From positions 1 through 42,742 of the forward strand of contig JAFZWQ010000010.1 of NCBI GenBank assembly GCA_017617235.1: a DNA stretch of 42,742 bases, read 5' to 3'. Shown piece after piece: positions 7,254 to 16,368 of the stretch (positions are counted from its first letter, which is position 1; each line of letters starts with the position of its first letter). The notes below the pieces were generated by a model, which saw only the letters and a program-made list of their open reading frames with translations, made no database searches and had not been told where the DNA came from. Made by a program: the position numbers and the translations under genes. The stretch is from Bacteroidaceae bacterium. Lineage in GTDB: Bacteria > Bacteroidota > Bacteroidia > Bacteroidales > Bacteroidaceae.

Positions 7254-8360
7254 ATGGAGCAGAAACTGAGAATTGGACTCATTGGTTTGGGGCAACGAGG
7301 TATGGCCACGTTGCGTCGCTACGATGCTGTCGAACAGGCAGAAATCACCGCTATTGCCGACCTTTCTGCAGAGGCCTTTGAACGGGCCACATACCAGCTC
7401 AGACTGCGTGGACACAACAATGTGACTGCATTCCAAGGCGAGACGGGATGGACCAAACTTTGTGCGCTGCCCAATATCGACCTCGTGTACATCTGTACGG
7501 ATTGGGCCAGTCATGCACACATGGCTATCGAAGCTATGCGACTGGGACGGGATGTGGCGCTGGAAGTTCCTGCGGCAATGACGGTTCGCGAATGCTGGAA
7601 CCTGGTGGACACTGTGGAACAGACAGGACGTTGTTGCACCATGCTGGAAAACTGCTGCTACGACACATTCCACCTGGGTATTCTGGAAATCAAGCGAAAG
7701 GGACTGTTTGGCGACATTACGCATGCCGAGGGGGCATATATTCACGACCTGAGGAGCGACAATAGTTGGATGTCATACACCGTCAGCGACCACCCAGGGA
7801 ATCCCTACCCCACTCATGGCTTGGGACCAGTGTGTCAACTGATGGATATACATCATGGAGACAGACTTAAATCTTTGGTTAGCATGAGTGCACCTAACAA
7901 AGTGAATAACACCTTATTAAAGACTGAACTTGGTCGCACCATTCTTATCCAGTTCGACGAACGTACGCCACGTCCATACAGTCGCATTCAGACGCTGTGC
8001 GGAACACGTGGTTTTGCCCAAAAATATCCCTTACCAACCATACAGATTGACGGACAAACCACACTGACGGGTGCAGAAGCCGAAGCATACATTCACAGTC
8101 AACACGACGACAAGACGAAAGCCCTTATCCAAAGGGGAAAAGACCTAGGTGTGGAGAACCTGATGAACTTTATCATGGACCACCGTTTGGTGAACAGATT
8201 GTTGCAACACCGTGCACCTGACATTAGCGTGTATGACGCAGCACTTTGGTCCTGCATCACAGAACTCTCTGCCCAGTCCGTACTTCAGGGCAGTTTGCCT
8301 GTCGAAATACCAGACTTCACTCGCGGCAGATGGAAAAATGATGCGATTTTAGGTGTTTAG
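7254..8360 (+). CDS. Gfo/Idh/MocA family protein, GH109-like
   Basis: A 368-residue NAD(P)-binding protein. The Rossmann motif GLIGLGQRG is at residues 8-16. EVPAAMT (104-110) stands where many relatives have EKP. The second half resembles family GH109 (NAD-dependent N-acetylhexosaminidases): MLENCCYD (130-137), GLFGDITHAEGAYIHDLR (150-167), and PTHGLGPVCQLMDIHHGDR (186-204). GH109 enzymes act by transient oxidation of the sugar. Unlike most Bacteroides GH109 proteins this one has no signal peptide and is shorter, so it would be cytoplasmic and its substrate may differ. The start is fixed by the nucleotide-binding motif, although the promoter box lies only 8 bp upstream. The call of the superfamily is firm; glycosidase activity is inference. 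Confidence 0.85.
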   Translation: MEQKLRIGLIGLGQRGMATLRRYDAVEQAEITAIADLSAEAFERATYQLRLRGHNNVTAFQGETGWTKLCALPNIDLVYICTDWASHAHMAIEAMRLGRDVALEVPAAMTVRECWNLVDTVEQTGRCCTMLENCCYDTFHLGILEIKRKGLFGDITHAEGAYIHDLRSDNSWMSYTVSDHPGNPYPTHGLGPVCQLMDIHHGDRLKSLVSMSAPNKVNNTLLKTELGRTILIQFDERTPRPYSRIQTLCGTRGFAQKYPLPTIQIDGQTTLTGAEAEAYIHSQHDDKTKALIQRGKDLGVENLMNFIMDHRLVNRLLQHRAPDISVYDAALWSCITELSAQSVLQGSLPVEIPDFTRGRWKNDAILGV

Positions 8361-8404
8361 CATCGAAAACTTACGTAATATTCTTCCATTTGCGTTATTT
8401 TTCT

Positions 8405-8412
8405 TATCTTTG
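8405..8412 (+). promoter_or_regulatory. -7 promoter element of fabD
   Basis: TATCTTTG, about 40 bp before the fabD ATG, followed by an A-rich leader. The nearest upstream TTTG (8389-8392) is 12 bp away, not the standard 19-21. Confidence 0.6.
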
Positions 8413-8451
8413 CGGCCACATTTAAAAATAATTAAGGTAAAAAGGTAAGAA

Positions 8452-9348
8452 ATGAAAGCATTTGTATTTCCTGGACAAGGTGCCCAGTTCACTGGTATGG
8501 GCAAGGACTTGTATGAGAACAACGAAAGTGCACGCACACTGTTCGAGAAGGCCAACGATATTCTGGGCTTCCGCATCACAGACATTATGTTCGAGGGTAC
8601 GGCAGAGGAACTGAAGCAGACACGTGTTACACAGCCTGCCGTGTTCCTGCACAGCGTAATCAGTGCCTTCTGCATGGGCGACGCTTTCCAGCCCGATATG
8701 GTTGGTGGTCACTCACTTGGCGAGTTTAGCGCTCTGGTAGCTGCCGGTGCTCTGGATTTCGAGGATGGTCTGAAACTGGTCTTCGCTCGTGCTCAAGCCA
8801 TGCAGAAAGCCTGTGAGGCAAAGCCCAGCACAATGGCTGCCATCATTGGTCTGTCCGACGATGTCGTAGAGGCCGTCTGTGCAGAGGTTCGCGAATCTAC
8901 AGGTCTGGTTGTTGTTCCTGCCAACTATAACTGCCCTGGTCAGTTGGTAATCAGCGGTGAGGTAGAAGCTATCAATGCCGCCTGTGCCAAACTGAAGGAA
9001 GCTGGTGCAAAGCGTGCCCTGCCCCTGCCCGTTGGCGGTGCCTTCCACTCTCCCCTCATGCAGCCCGCTAAGGACGAACTGCAGGCAGCTATCGAGGCTA
9101 CGGAATTCAAGGCTCCCCGCTGCCCCATCTATCAGAACGTAGATGGCAAGGCTCATACAGATGCTGCAGAAATAAAGCAGAACCTGATTGCACAGCTCAC
9201 AGCCAGCGTACGTTGGACACAGGAAGTGCAGAACATGCTCGCCGCAGGTGCTACCGAATTCACAGAATGCGGACCAGGCAAGGCTCTTCAGGGCATGATT
9301 GGTAAGATTGCAGCAGGCAAAGAGGGAATCGTCGTTCAGGGTATCTAA
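8452..9348 (+). CDS. fabD: malonyl-CoA:ACP transacylase
   Basis: A 298-residue enzyme that moves malonyl from CoA to acyl carrier protein, supplying fatty acid synthesis. It starts with the family motif FVFPGQGAQFTGMG. The active-site serine is in GHSLGEFSAL (Ser88), Arg113 lies in FARAQAM, and the catalytic His is in GGAFHSPLM (His199). Length is standard. Its own promoter box lies 40 bp upstream. The next gene, a GH13 enzyme, starts 3 bp after the stop, so the two are probably co-transcribed although their functions are unrelated. Confidence 0.96.
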   Translation: MKAFVFPGQGAQFTGMGKDLYENNESARTLFEKANDILGFRITDIMFEGTAEELKQTRVTQPAVFLHSVISAFCMGDAFQPDMVGGHSLGEFSALVAAGALDFEDGLKLVFARAQAMQKACEAKPSTMAAIIGLSDDVVEAVCAEVRESTGLVVVPANYNCPGQLVISGEVEAINAACAKLKEAGAKRALPLPVGGAFHSPLMQPAKDELQAAIEATEFKAPRCPIYQNVDGKAHTDAAEIKQNLIAQLTASVRWTQEVQNMLAAGATEFTECGPGKALQGMIGKIAAGKEGIVVQGI

Positions 9349-9351
9349 GCG

Positions 9352-11028
9352 ATGAAGAAAATCATCATCTACCAAGTATTGCCTCGCCTGTTTGGCAACG
9401 ACAATCGTACCCAACAGCCCAATGGTACCATACAAACCAACGGCTGTGGAAAGATGTCGGATTTCACACCTCGTGCCCTCGAGCAAATCAAGGGACTTGG
9501 TGCTACCCACATCTGGTATACCGGCATCATCGAACATGCCACGCAAACCGACAACTCCCTTTACGGCATCCGAGGCGATGAACCCGCTATCGTAAAGGGT
9601 CTTGCAGGCTCCCCCTATGCCATCAAGGACTATTACGATATAGACCCGGATATTTCTACGAGCATCCCAGCACGCATGAAAGAATTCGAGGCATTGGTAA
9701 AGCGCACTCACGAGACTGGCTTGGATGTCATCATCGACTTCGTGCCCAACCACGTATCCAGACTGTACCACAGCGATGTATGTCCTGAAGGCACAACGGA
9801 TTTGGGCGCAGAGGACAATCAGTCCCAGGCCTTCTCTGCACAGAACAATTTCTACTACATCCCTGGCCAGCAACTAAGCATCGATGGCGTGGATTTGGGC
9901 AATTATCGGGAATTTCCCGCAAAGGCCACAGGAAACAACCAATTCACCTCGCATCCCAATCGGAACGATTGGTACGAGACTGTGAAGCTGAACTATGGCG
10001 TGGACTATGTGGGAGGAACAGGATTGCATTTCAATCCCATACCACGAACCTGGAAGCAGATGCTGCATATCCTGCTCTACTGGGCAGAGAAAGGCATCGA
10101 CGGATTCCGCTGCGATATGGCAGAAATGGTTCCTGTGGAATTCTGGCGCTGGGCAATCACTCAGGTGAAAGCCGTATATCCCAACATTCTGTTCATAGCA
10201 GAAGTATATAATCCCAACGAGTATCACAACTACCTGGAGCAGGGACACTTCGACTATCTCTACGACAAAGTAGGAATGTACGATTGCCTGCGAGCAGTAA
10301 CCCAGGGATATATGCAAGCCAGCGATATTACTAGCCGTTGGCAGGTGGTCAACGATATTCGCGACCATATGCTGTATTTCCTTGAGAACCACGACGAACA
10401 ACGCCTGGCCAGCGATTTCTTTGCTGGGGATGGAGAGTGCGGAAAAGCTCCCCTGCTCGTAGCTGCCACAATGGGCACAAACCCCTTCATGCTGTATTTC
10501 GGACAGGAATTGGGCGAAAGAGGAATGGATGCAGAAGGCTTCAGCGGAAGAGACGGGCGCACCACCATCTTCGACTATTGGATGGTAGACAGCGTCAGAC
10601 GTTGGCGCAATCGCAATAGATTTGATAATCGCCAGCTCACACCCAGCGAGGTTTCCCTACAGCAGTTCTACAGCCGCGTGCTGAATCTGTGCAACGGTGA
10701 GCCCGTAATACGTGAAGGAGAGATGTACGACCTAATGTATGCCAACCTGCGAAACCCGCAATTCAATCCTGGCAAACAATTCTCCTTTGTTCGCCGTTTG
10801 GGAAAGACCATCGTGCTGGTTGTGGCAAACTTCGACAACCGCGATGTTGAAGTCGGTATCAACATTCCCCAACATCTGTTCGAGTACTATGAACTGAACG
10901 AAGCTTCCAATATCCTAGCCGAGGAACTATTGGCATCCTGCCCGTTCCACATCTCGTTCAATTCAAAGGAACCAACGCAGTTACTCGTGCCGGCACATAG
11001 CGGACGTCTGCTCAAGTTCACTTTGTAA
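9352..11028 (+). CDS. GH13 family alpha-glucan-active enzyme, intracellular
   Basis: A 558-residue alpha-amylase superfamily protein. All four GH13 regions are visible: VPNHVSR (131-137), GFRCDMAEM with the nucleophile Asp255, FIAEVYN with the acid/base Glu284, and ENHDEQR with the transition-state Asp348. A C-terminal beta domain follows. There is no signal peptide, so it acts in the cytoplasm, perhaps on glycogen or imported oligosaccharides; the exact specificity cannot be read. It follows fabD by 3 bp and ends at a strong terminator. Confidence 0.9.
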   Translation: MKKIIIYQVLPRLFGNDNRTQQPNGTIQTNGCGKMSDFTPRALEQIKGLGATHIWYTGIIEHATQTDNSLYGIRGDEPAIVKGLAGSPYAIKDYYDIDPDISTSIPARMKEFEALVKRTHETGLDVIIDFVPNHVSRLYHSDVCPEGTTDLGAEDNQSQAFSAQNNFYYIPGQQLSIDGVDLGNYREFPAKATGNNQFTSHPNRNDWYETVKLNYGVDYVGGTGLHFNPIPRTWKQMLHILLYWAEKGIDGFRCDMAEMVPVEFWRWAITQVKAVYPNILFIAEVYNPNEYHNYLEQGHFDYLYDKVGMYDCLRAVTQGYMQASDITSRWQVVNDIRDHMLYFLENHDEQRLASDFFAGDGECGKAPLLVAATMGTNPFMLYFGQELGERGMDAEGFSGRDGRTTIFDYWMVDSVRRWRNRNRFDNRQLTPSEVSLQQFYSRVLNLCNGEPVIREGEMYDLMYANLRNPQFNPGKQFSFVRRLGKTIVLVVANFDNRDVEVGINIPQHLFEYYELNEASNILAEELLASCPFHISFNSKEPTQLLVPAHSGRLLKFTL

Positions 11029-11053
11029 ACTCATTTAAATAATAAGGAATAGA

Positions 11054-11091
11054 GACCGGATAGGCAACAACCTATCTGGTCTTTTCTTTTT
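11054..11091 (+). terminator. terminator between GH13 gene and lptD
   Basis: An 11-bp stem (11054-11064 with 11071-11081, one G-U pair), a 6-nt loop CAACAA, then a T-rich run TTTTCTTTTT. It ends the fabD-GH13 transcript and may also serve the convergent lptD gene, whose stop is 5 bp away. Confidence 0.9.
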
Positions 11092-11095
11092 GCGG

Positions 11096-13990
11096 TTAAT
11101 ACCACTCGATATTACTACTGTAACTGGATTGCTTCTTCCAACGCAACACATCAGCCAACGTGCTTGCGTTACAAGAGAAGGTAAAGTTATAGGAACGATA
11201 TGGTGCAATAACCATCGAGCAACCCATCTGGAAGCAATGCAAGTCACGATTCACAGAAGCAGTCGTCATTGACAACTTCTTATAATTGAAGTCGTAGCCA
11301 CTGGAGAAATTGATGTTCCAACCCTGACTCAAGCGGATGTTGCCGGAAAAGTTCAGTGTGTGGGTAAGCTTGTAACCATAACGCATACGGCTCATGTGGA
11401 AATGTCCGCTTGTATTCTCTCGCAACGATACACCATAGCTGACAGTAAAGCTCCAAGGAAGCTGGAACTTCACATATCCGTCTTCATCCAAGCCTGACTT
11501 TGAATCGCCCTTTGCTGAATTTCTCGACTTTGCTCTATCTGGGTCTACATTCTGTTTTTCCGGATCTGTTTCGTCCTCATCGTCTTCATCTTCCTCAGTT
11601 TGCTCTTTCTTCTTGTCGTCGCCCTTACTCTTTCCGAATAGTTTCTTAAATGTATCGTTGTTAAAGGTATAAGACAGGTTCTGCGACATTCCCTGGAAAC
11701 GTCCAAATCTTCCTTGCGACCACTCCGTATGGTCACTCAGATAGACATTTCCGCTTTCGTTCACATCGTAGGCATAAGTCGCAAATACCGCATTCATGCT
11801 GAAGGTATAGCTTTTTGTCAGCTTCAGTCGAACACGCATACTCAGGTCGCTCCAGGGTTTGGACTTGGCTGCCATATTATACGACAGGCTTCCACCCAGT
11901 TCGTCTATCAGGCTTATCTTCTTGTATCCCGTAGAGTCCCTATCCGTACGAACCTTCATCTCAATGTTATTCGAGACATCCAACGTAACGCTACCTGTCT
12001 TTCCACGAGATGCCGTACCGTAAAGTCCATTGGCAAACGGAGAGTACATCACGGTAGAAACATTGCCATTGGCATCTGTCTTTACGTAACTTTCCCAGAA
12101 TCCAAAGCGGGATTGACCAAAGTCCGGTGCATAAGAGAAACTCACTGTTGGGGTAAAGACGTGGCGAATGGTCTGTATCTTCTTTCCACCAAACCAGGGC
12201 AACGGAGTCCAGAAGCCATAAAGCTTTGTATTTGCGGAGACGCTGAGGTTATAGTTGTAAACGTTATAGAAACCGTAGAGGGTATCGCGTGTCAGAGTTT
12301 GGTTTGCTGTATCCCATGATTGCATTACTTTGTTGGAATACATACGGTCCGTAAAGCTGAAGGCTGGTGTTACGTTGATGTAATTGAACAGCGAGAACGA
12401 GGCGGAAACAGGAACTTGATGTCGCATGCCATTGCGCCAATCCTTGATAAGATTGGATTTAAACAGCAAATTCTCCTTAGTGGAAATGGAGTTGGAAAGT
12501 GTTCCTGTATATCCAACGGCAATTTTCTCGTACCATCGTTCCTTGCCAACTGCTTTCTTGCGTTTGAAGGGATAGAAACGATTCAAGCTAATATTGAGCG
12601 AAGGCAATGTTACTGCAATGCTGCTGTCGCGCATGTTCTGGCTCAAGTTAAAGGTTCCAGAAAGAGTCAGACCTATGCTACTGAACGACTTGCTATACGA
12701 AACGGAGCTGGTACGAGTGCTTTGCGTATAGCTTTCAGGATTGTACATCGAAGTCAGGTTATTACGTTCGTAACTCGATGTGGCAAAGTTGACACTTGCC
12801 GAAAAGCTCTGTGTTGGGTTTGCCTTCGAATCCTGTCTGTGGCTCCATGTCACCTTGAAGGATTTCGAAACAGAATAGTCTGGCATATTCTTTTCGCCGT
12901 CCTTGGTGTTCTGGTAACTAAGGTATAGATTACCGCTGAACTTGTATCTTTTCCGATAGGCACTTGTTGCAGACAATCCCCACGAACCTTTCGTGTATAT
13001 TTCGCCCAAGGCTTTCAAGTCAATATTATCATTTATGGCAAAATAATATCCACCGTCTCGCACATAGAATCCTCGTCGTGTTTCGTCACCAAAAGTCGGC
13101 ATAATGAAACCGCTGGAATACTTCGAGCTGAAGGGGAAGAATCCATAAGGAATAGCCAATGGCAACGGAACATCCTCAACCACAAGATAGGCAGGGCCGA
13201 ATACAGCATCTTTACCAGGTCTGACCTTTGCTCGCGTCAACTTCAAATAGAAGTGTGGATGTTTGGCATTACAGGTTGTGTACATACCATCTTTCAGATA
13301 CATTACACCCGAAGAATCTCGCTTCGAATCCTGACTGATGAGGAATCCCTCGCCCTGCTCTGTATAGACATTCGTGATAAAAGCCTTCTGCGACTTAAAG
13401 TTGTAACTGAGTTTGTCAGGCTCGTATTGGTCCTGTCCCTGCTTGAAGACGGGAGCTCCCTTGACATTACCCGTCGAATCCATACGTCCATTAGCATGCA
13501 CGATGCTGCTATCCAAACTCATGGCAATATGGTCGGCTGTCAGCTCCAGGTTCTGATAATTGATTTTACCATCGCCATACAGGTTGGCACGCGAATTGGC
13601 ATAATCAAACGTGATACTGTCCTTTGCCGTATACTGCACGGGCTCGTCCAATGCACTCTTGCTTTGCTTCACAGTGTCGCGACGGATGGTATCCATCTTC
13701 GAACTGTCTGGTTTCACCTCCAGTACACGTCCTGCCTCCAGCATGCTTAAGATGCTGTCTTCCGAAATGCTGTTCAGCACGCTGTCCACCGTCAGTTGTT
13801 TACTAACACGTTGACTGTCAGGAACTATGACGGAATCTACAACAAGGATAGAATCATCTTTTTCCGTCGATATCGAATCATCATCGTCAGGCAGAGAAGA
13901 CATCTTCGAGGACATAGGAGGTACAACAGCAAAGGCAAGCATACAGAGCATGCTTGCAAGCATTATTGTTGTCAGTATCTTAGCCTTCAA
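11096..13990 (-). CDS. lptD: LPS-assembly outer membrane protein LptD/OstA family
   Basis: A 964-residue protein that would insert lipopolysaccharide into the outer leaflet of the outer membrane. A signal peptide (about 1-22) is followed by an acidic Asp/Ser-rich linker and an OstA-type domain (about 105-260) with the DSITFDYANSRANLYGDGKINY start. The large C-terminal part alternates aromatic residues in beta-strand fashion and ends in ..NIEWY, with the terminal aromatic residue expected of BAM-folded barrels. PLPLAIPYGFFPF is typical of the Bacteroidetes family. A Lys/Glu/Asp-rich segment (about 785-830) probably forms an extracellular or periplasmic loop. The gene is monocistronic or starts a new unit after the HD gene; a -7 box lies 26 bp upstream. 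Confidence 0.92.
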   Translation of the reverse strand: MKAKILTTIMLASMLCMLAFAVVPPMSSKMSSLPDDDDSISTEKDDSILVVDSVIVPDSQRVSKQLTVDSVLNSISEDSILSMLEAGRVLEVKPDSSKMDTIRRDTVKQSKSALDEPVQYTAKDSITFDYANSRANLYGDGKINYQNLELTADHIAMSLDSSIVHANGRMDSTGNVKGAPVFKQGQDQYEPDKLSYNFKSQKAFITNVYTEQGEGFLISQDSKRDSSGVMYLKDGMYTTCNAKHPHFYLKLTRAKVRPGKDAVFGPAYLVVEDVPLPLAIPYGFFPFSSKYSSGFIMPTFGDETRRGFYVRDGGYYFAINDNIDLKALGEIYTKGSWGLSATSAYRKRYKFSGNLYLSYQNTKDGEKNMPDYSVSKSFKVTWSHRQDSKANPTQSFSASVNFATSSYERNNLTSMYNPESYTQSTRTSSVSYSKSFSSIGLTLSGTFNLSQNMRDSSIAVTLPSLNISLNRFYPFKRKKAVGKERWYEKIAVGYTGTLSNSISTKENLLFKSNLIKDWRNGMRHQVPVSASFSLFNYINVTPAFSFTDRMYSNKVMQSWDTANQTLTRDTLYGFYNVYNYNLSVSANTKLYGFWTPLPWFGGKKIQTIRHVFTPTVSFSYAPDFGQSRFGFWESYVKTDANGNVSTVMYSPFANGLYGTASRGKTGSVTLDVSNNIEMKVRTDRDSTGYKKISLIDELGGSLSYNMAAKSKPWSDLSMRVRLKLTKSYTFSMNAVFATYAYDVNESGNVYLSDHTEWSQGRFGRFQGMSQNLSYTFNNDTFKKLFGKSKGDDKKKEQTEEDEDDEDETDPEKQNVDPDRAKSRNSAKGDSKSGLDEDGYVKFQLPWSFTVSYGVSLRENTSGHFHMSRMRYGYKLTHTLNFSGNIRLSQGWNINFSSGYDFNYKKLSMTTASVNRDLHCFQMGCSMVIAPYRSYNFTFSCNASTLADVLRWKKQSSYSSNIEWY

Positions 13991-14001
13991 TACCTATCTG
14001 C

Positions 14002-14023
14002 TATCTTTGCTGGCGCAAAGATA
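14002..14023 (-). promoter_or_regulatory. face-to-face -7 boxes upstream of lptD
   Basis: TATCTTTG occurs on the plus strand at 14002-14009 and on the minus strand at 14016-14023. Together they make a 9-bp inverted repeat around TGGC. The minus-strand box is correctly placed for lptD. No plus-strand gene starts nearby, so the other copy may be a hairpin arm or an antisense promoter. Confidence 0.6.
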
Positions 14024-14067
14024 CTATTTTTTACTGGATTAAAGGCTAAATCGAGTGTGAAATAACG

Positions 14068-14607
14068 CTAAATACCAAAGATTTCGTGCCAGTATTGGAA
14101 TCGTTCAACTCCCTCATGACCAAACCAATCCAAACTTTTCAAAATACGTTCGTACGACTTCTTCTCATCGAGATGTGATTTCGAGAAGAACTTATCGGCG
14201 TAACAGATGGCTTGTTCCTCCAGTGTCTCTGGTGAGAAATCCTGAAGAGGAAGCGGCAATTGTTGATTCCTAATCTGATCTACGGTAAGTCCTGTTCCCG
14301 TATGCCGTTCTGCCACACGTGCGTGCTGCGGTAGTCCTTCCCTACGTAACATCTCTGCACCTTCAACTCCATGTCGGATATAGGGTTCCTTCCCCATACA
14401 AAATATAGAAGGTGCATCGCAGCGGACAATACCGATGTCGTGCAACATAGCTGCCTCATAGAGGAAATCGCGATTCATTTGCAACTCTGGATGGGCATCA
14501 TTTATTTGCAAAACCATATCTGCCACTTGGCGACTGTGGGTCAAAAGGATTTCTTCACACTGTGGATTATCCTGATAATATTTGTGGATAAGTTCAATAG
14601 GATTCAT
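14068..14607 (-). CDS. HD domain metal-dependent phosphohydrolase family protein
   Basis: A 179-residue HD-domain protein. Metal-ligand candidates are His24 (LLTHSRQVAD), the HD pair at 56-57 (AAMLHDIGI), His79 (RHGVEGAEML), His102 (ERHTGTGLT) and Asp in YADKFFS. This arrangement fits small HD hydrolases acting on nucleotides or phosphate esters; the substrate is unknown. The start codon overlaps the stop of the C10 peptidase gene by four bases (ATGA), so the two are translationally coupled although no functional link is evident. Confidence 0.9.
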   Translation of the reverse strand: MNPIELIHKYYQDNPQCEEILLTHSRQVADMVLQINDAHPELQMNRDFLYEAAMLHDIGIVRCDAPSIFCMGKEPYIRHGVEGAEMLRREGLPQHARVAERHTGTGLTVDQIRNQQLPLPLQDFSPETLEEQAICYADKFFSKSHLDEKKSYERILKSLDWFGHEGVERFQYWHEIFGI

Positions 14608-16364
14608 GGAACAATTGTTTTCTTGCCATTCTTAATGTAAATACCATGGATGGGATGAGATACTCGCCGTCCACTTATGTCATATATATCGTTATCGGAT
14701 ATACTGGATTTCGTCTGAGGAACATTCTCTATGCCATCAGTTGCTTCACTGAACCGAGCAGTAAAGATGTATTCACTCTGTACTTCCCACGGGCAACGAA
14801 CTTTGAAGGTATAGGTCGTACCGTCTGTAAGATGCTGGAAACGAGTGCTTAAGCGTTGAGTGCTGGATGCTGGTAAATTCAGTACTTCCCAATGTCGCTG
14901 GTCGAGGGGTTCATCATTGGGGAACAGGCAGAAGGTTATCAGATTACCTGCATAACCCGCTTTTGCCTCGTTTGTAACATCCAAGGATAAGTCGGCAACC
15001 AGATTATCACCATATCGCAGTTGCTGACAGTTGACATCGCTGAATTTCAGGACAGGTTTTGTTCCTTCTGCAATGACAACAGGCATTTGGAAAGGCAAAG
15101 TTTCGTCGTCAGGGGAAAAACTTAGAATACGTTCTCCTGCTTCAGAAAACAGGCAATAGACAGGCCATTCCCGTTTCTCGCCAGGAGCCAGATTTACGGC
15201 AGAAAGCGCCACATAGTCTGCTTGTTTAAAAATCGCTGTATCCGTAGGCAGGAAAGTCAGCACCTCGAAGGTGAAATTTAAGCTATCCTGCGTATGGTTC
15301 GTCATTATGAAATCGGCAATCGTATATTCCTGTGTATCAGGAGGTCTGCGGAATCTCACATCATCTACCGTAACACCTGCAAAGGCATCTTCGTACAACA
15401 AGGAATCAGACACATTGATGTCTATTTCGTCAGGATGCAGGAGCAATGCCGTTTGGTTAGAAAACAGCCCCTCTTGTTGTCCCAAATGTGTTGGGTCGGC
15501 ATACATCTCAAAGGGGTTCAGGTAATCGAGGTCGAAATATCCGTCATAGTCTCCTCCATACCCCCAATTCAGATGATAATACCCATCTTCATCTACCCCA
15601 TCGATATTAAAAGCGTGACCTCCCAAACCGATGTTGTGACCCGTATAACATATGGGGCGTCCCTGTTCTAACTCGTTACGCAACAAACGATTCCATTTGG
15701 GGGATGTGTACAATCCACGATAGAGGTAAACAATTGTCTTATAACCAAATACACGGGCCAAAGGCTCACAGGCTCGTCCAACACTTGCCCCACTGGAAGA
15801 AAGTCCCCACGACATGTGTGCCGCCATTCCGCAATAGAGCGATAAATCACTTACGGCCTTCGCCTGTTCATCTGTATACGAACCTCTGTAGTCATTGAGG
15901 ATATGTTCCCAATCGATGCGTGTTCCAGGCAAGATGTTCTCTATGCTGTAATGCTCTGTTTCCCAACCATATAAAGTATCCAGCAGCACCTCCGGATAAT
16001 GGTAATAGCTCAATACTTGCTCTATGCAAGTAGCGACACATCCCACGATGCAACGTTCATCACTCTGTTTGCCTTCGTCGTCAGTATAATATGGGCACGA
16101 ACGATTAAATGGGTCGCTTTGGTGACGGATGCTTTTTAACAAGGGTTCTACTGCCCTGCCTTTTGTCCTTTGCGAATATCGAGGCTGTTTCTGATAGGCA
16201 CGCAGTATTTCCTGCAGGGCTGGCGGCATATCGTCTGTAATGTGCTGCGGATTGAAGTTCAGAGAATGGGCTAATACCCTCCCCTCTCTGCACATTTGAT
16301 GCTTTTGTGCCGATAGTTGCGCCACAAAAAACAGACAGATTATATATAGGCATCCTCGTCTCAT
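14604..16364 (-). CDS. C10 family cysteine peptidase without a full inhibitory propeptide
   Basis: A 586-residue secreted streptopain/interpain-like peptidase. A signal peptide (about 1-20) precedes a short N-terminal stretch with MPPALQEILRAYQ, which resembles only the last helix of the usual propeptide. The catalytic domain has CIVGCVATCIEQVLSYYHYP (nucleophile Cys109) and GGHAFNIDG (His250), followed by YYHLNWGYGG. After about residue 300 there are Ig-like beta segments. A C-terminal tail of the IYDISGRRV...GIYIKNGKK type suggests type IX secretion or surface attachment. It lies between a TrmH-family methyltransferase gene (4 bp) and the HD gene (overlap). It differs from the C10 gene at 29515-31590 in lacking most of the propeptide. 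Confidence 0.92.
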   Translation of the reverse strand: MRRGCLYIICLFFVAQLSAQKHQMCREGRVLAHSLNFNPQHITDDMPPALQEILRAYQKQPRYSQRTKGRAVEPLLKSIRHQSDPFNRSCPYYTDDEGKQSDERCIVGCVATCIEQVLSYYHYPEVLLDTLYGWETEHYSIENILPGTRIDWEHILNDYRGSYTDEQAKAVSDLSLYCGMAAHMSWGLSSSGASVGRACEPLARVFGYKTIVYLYRGLYTSPKWNRLLRNELEQGRPICYTGHNIGLGGHAFNIDGVDEDGYYHLNWGYGGDYDGYFDLDYLNPFEMYADPTHLGQQEGLFSNQTALLLHPDEIDINVSDSLLYEDAFAGVTVDDVRFRRPPDTQEYTIADFIMTNHTQDSLNFTFEVLTFLPTDTAIFKQADYVALSAVNLAPGEKREWPVYCLFSEAGERILSFSPDDETLPFQMPVVIAEGTKPVLKFSDVNCQQLRYGDNLVADLSLDVTNEAKAGYAGNLITFCLFPNDEPLDQRHWEVLNLPASSTQRLSTRFQHLTDGTTYTFKVRCPWEVQSEYIFTARFSEATDGIENVPQTKSSISDNDIYDISGRRVSHPIHGIYIKNGKKTIVP

Positions 16365-16368
16365 CGTT

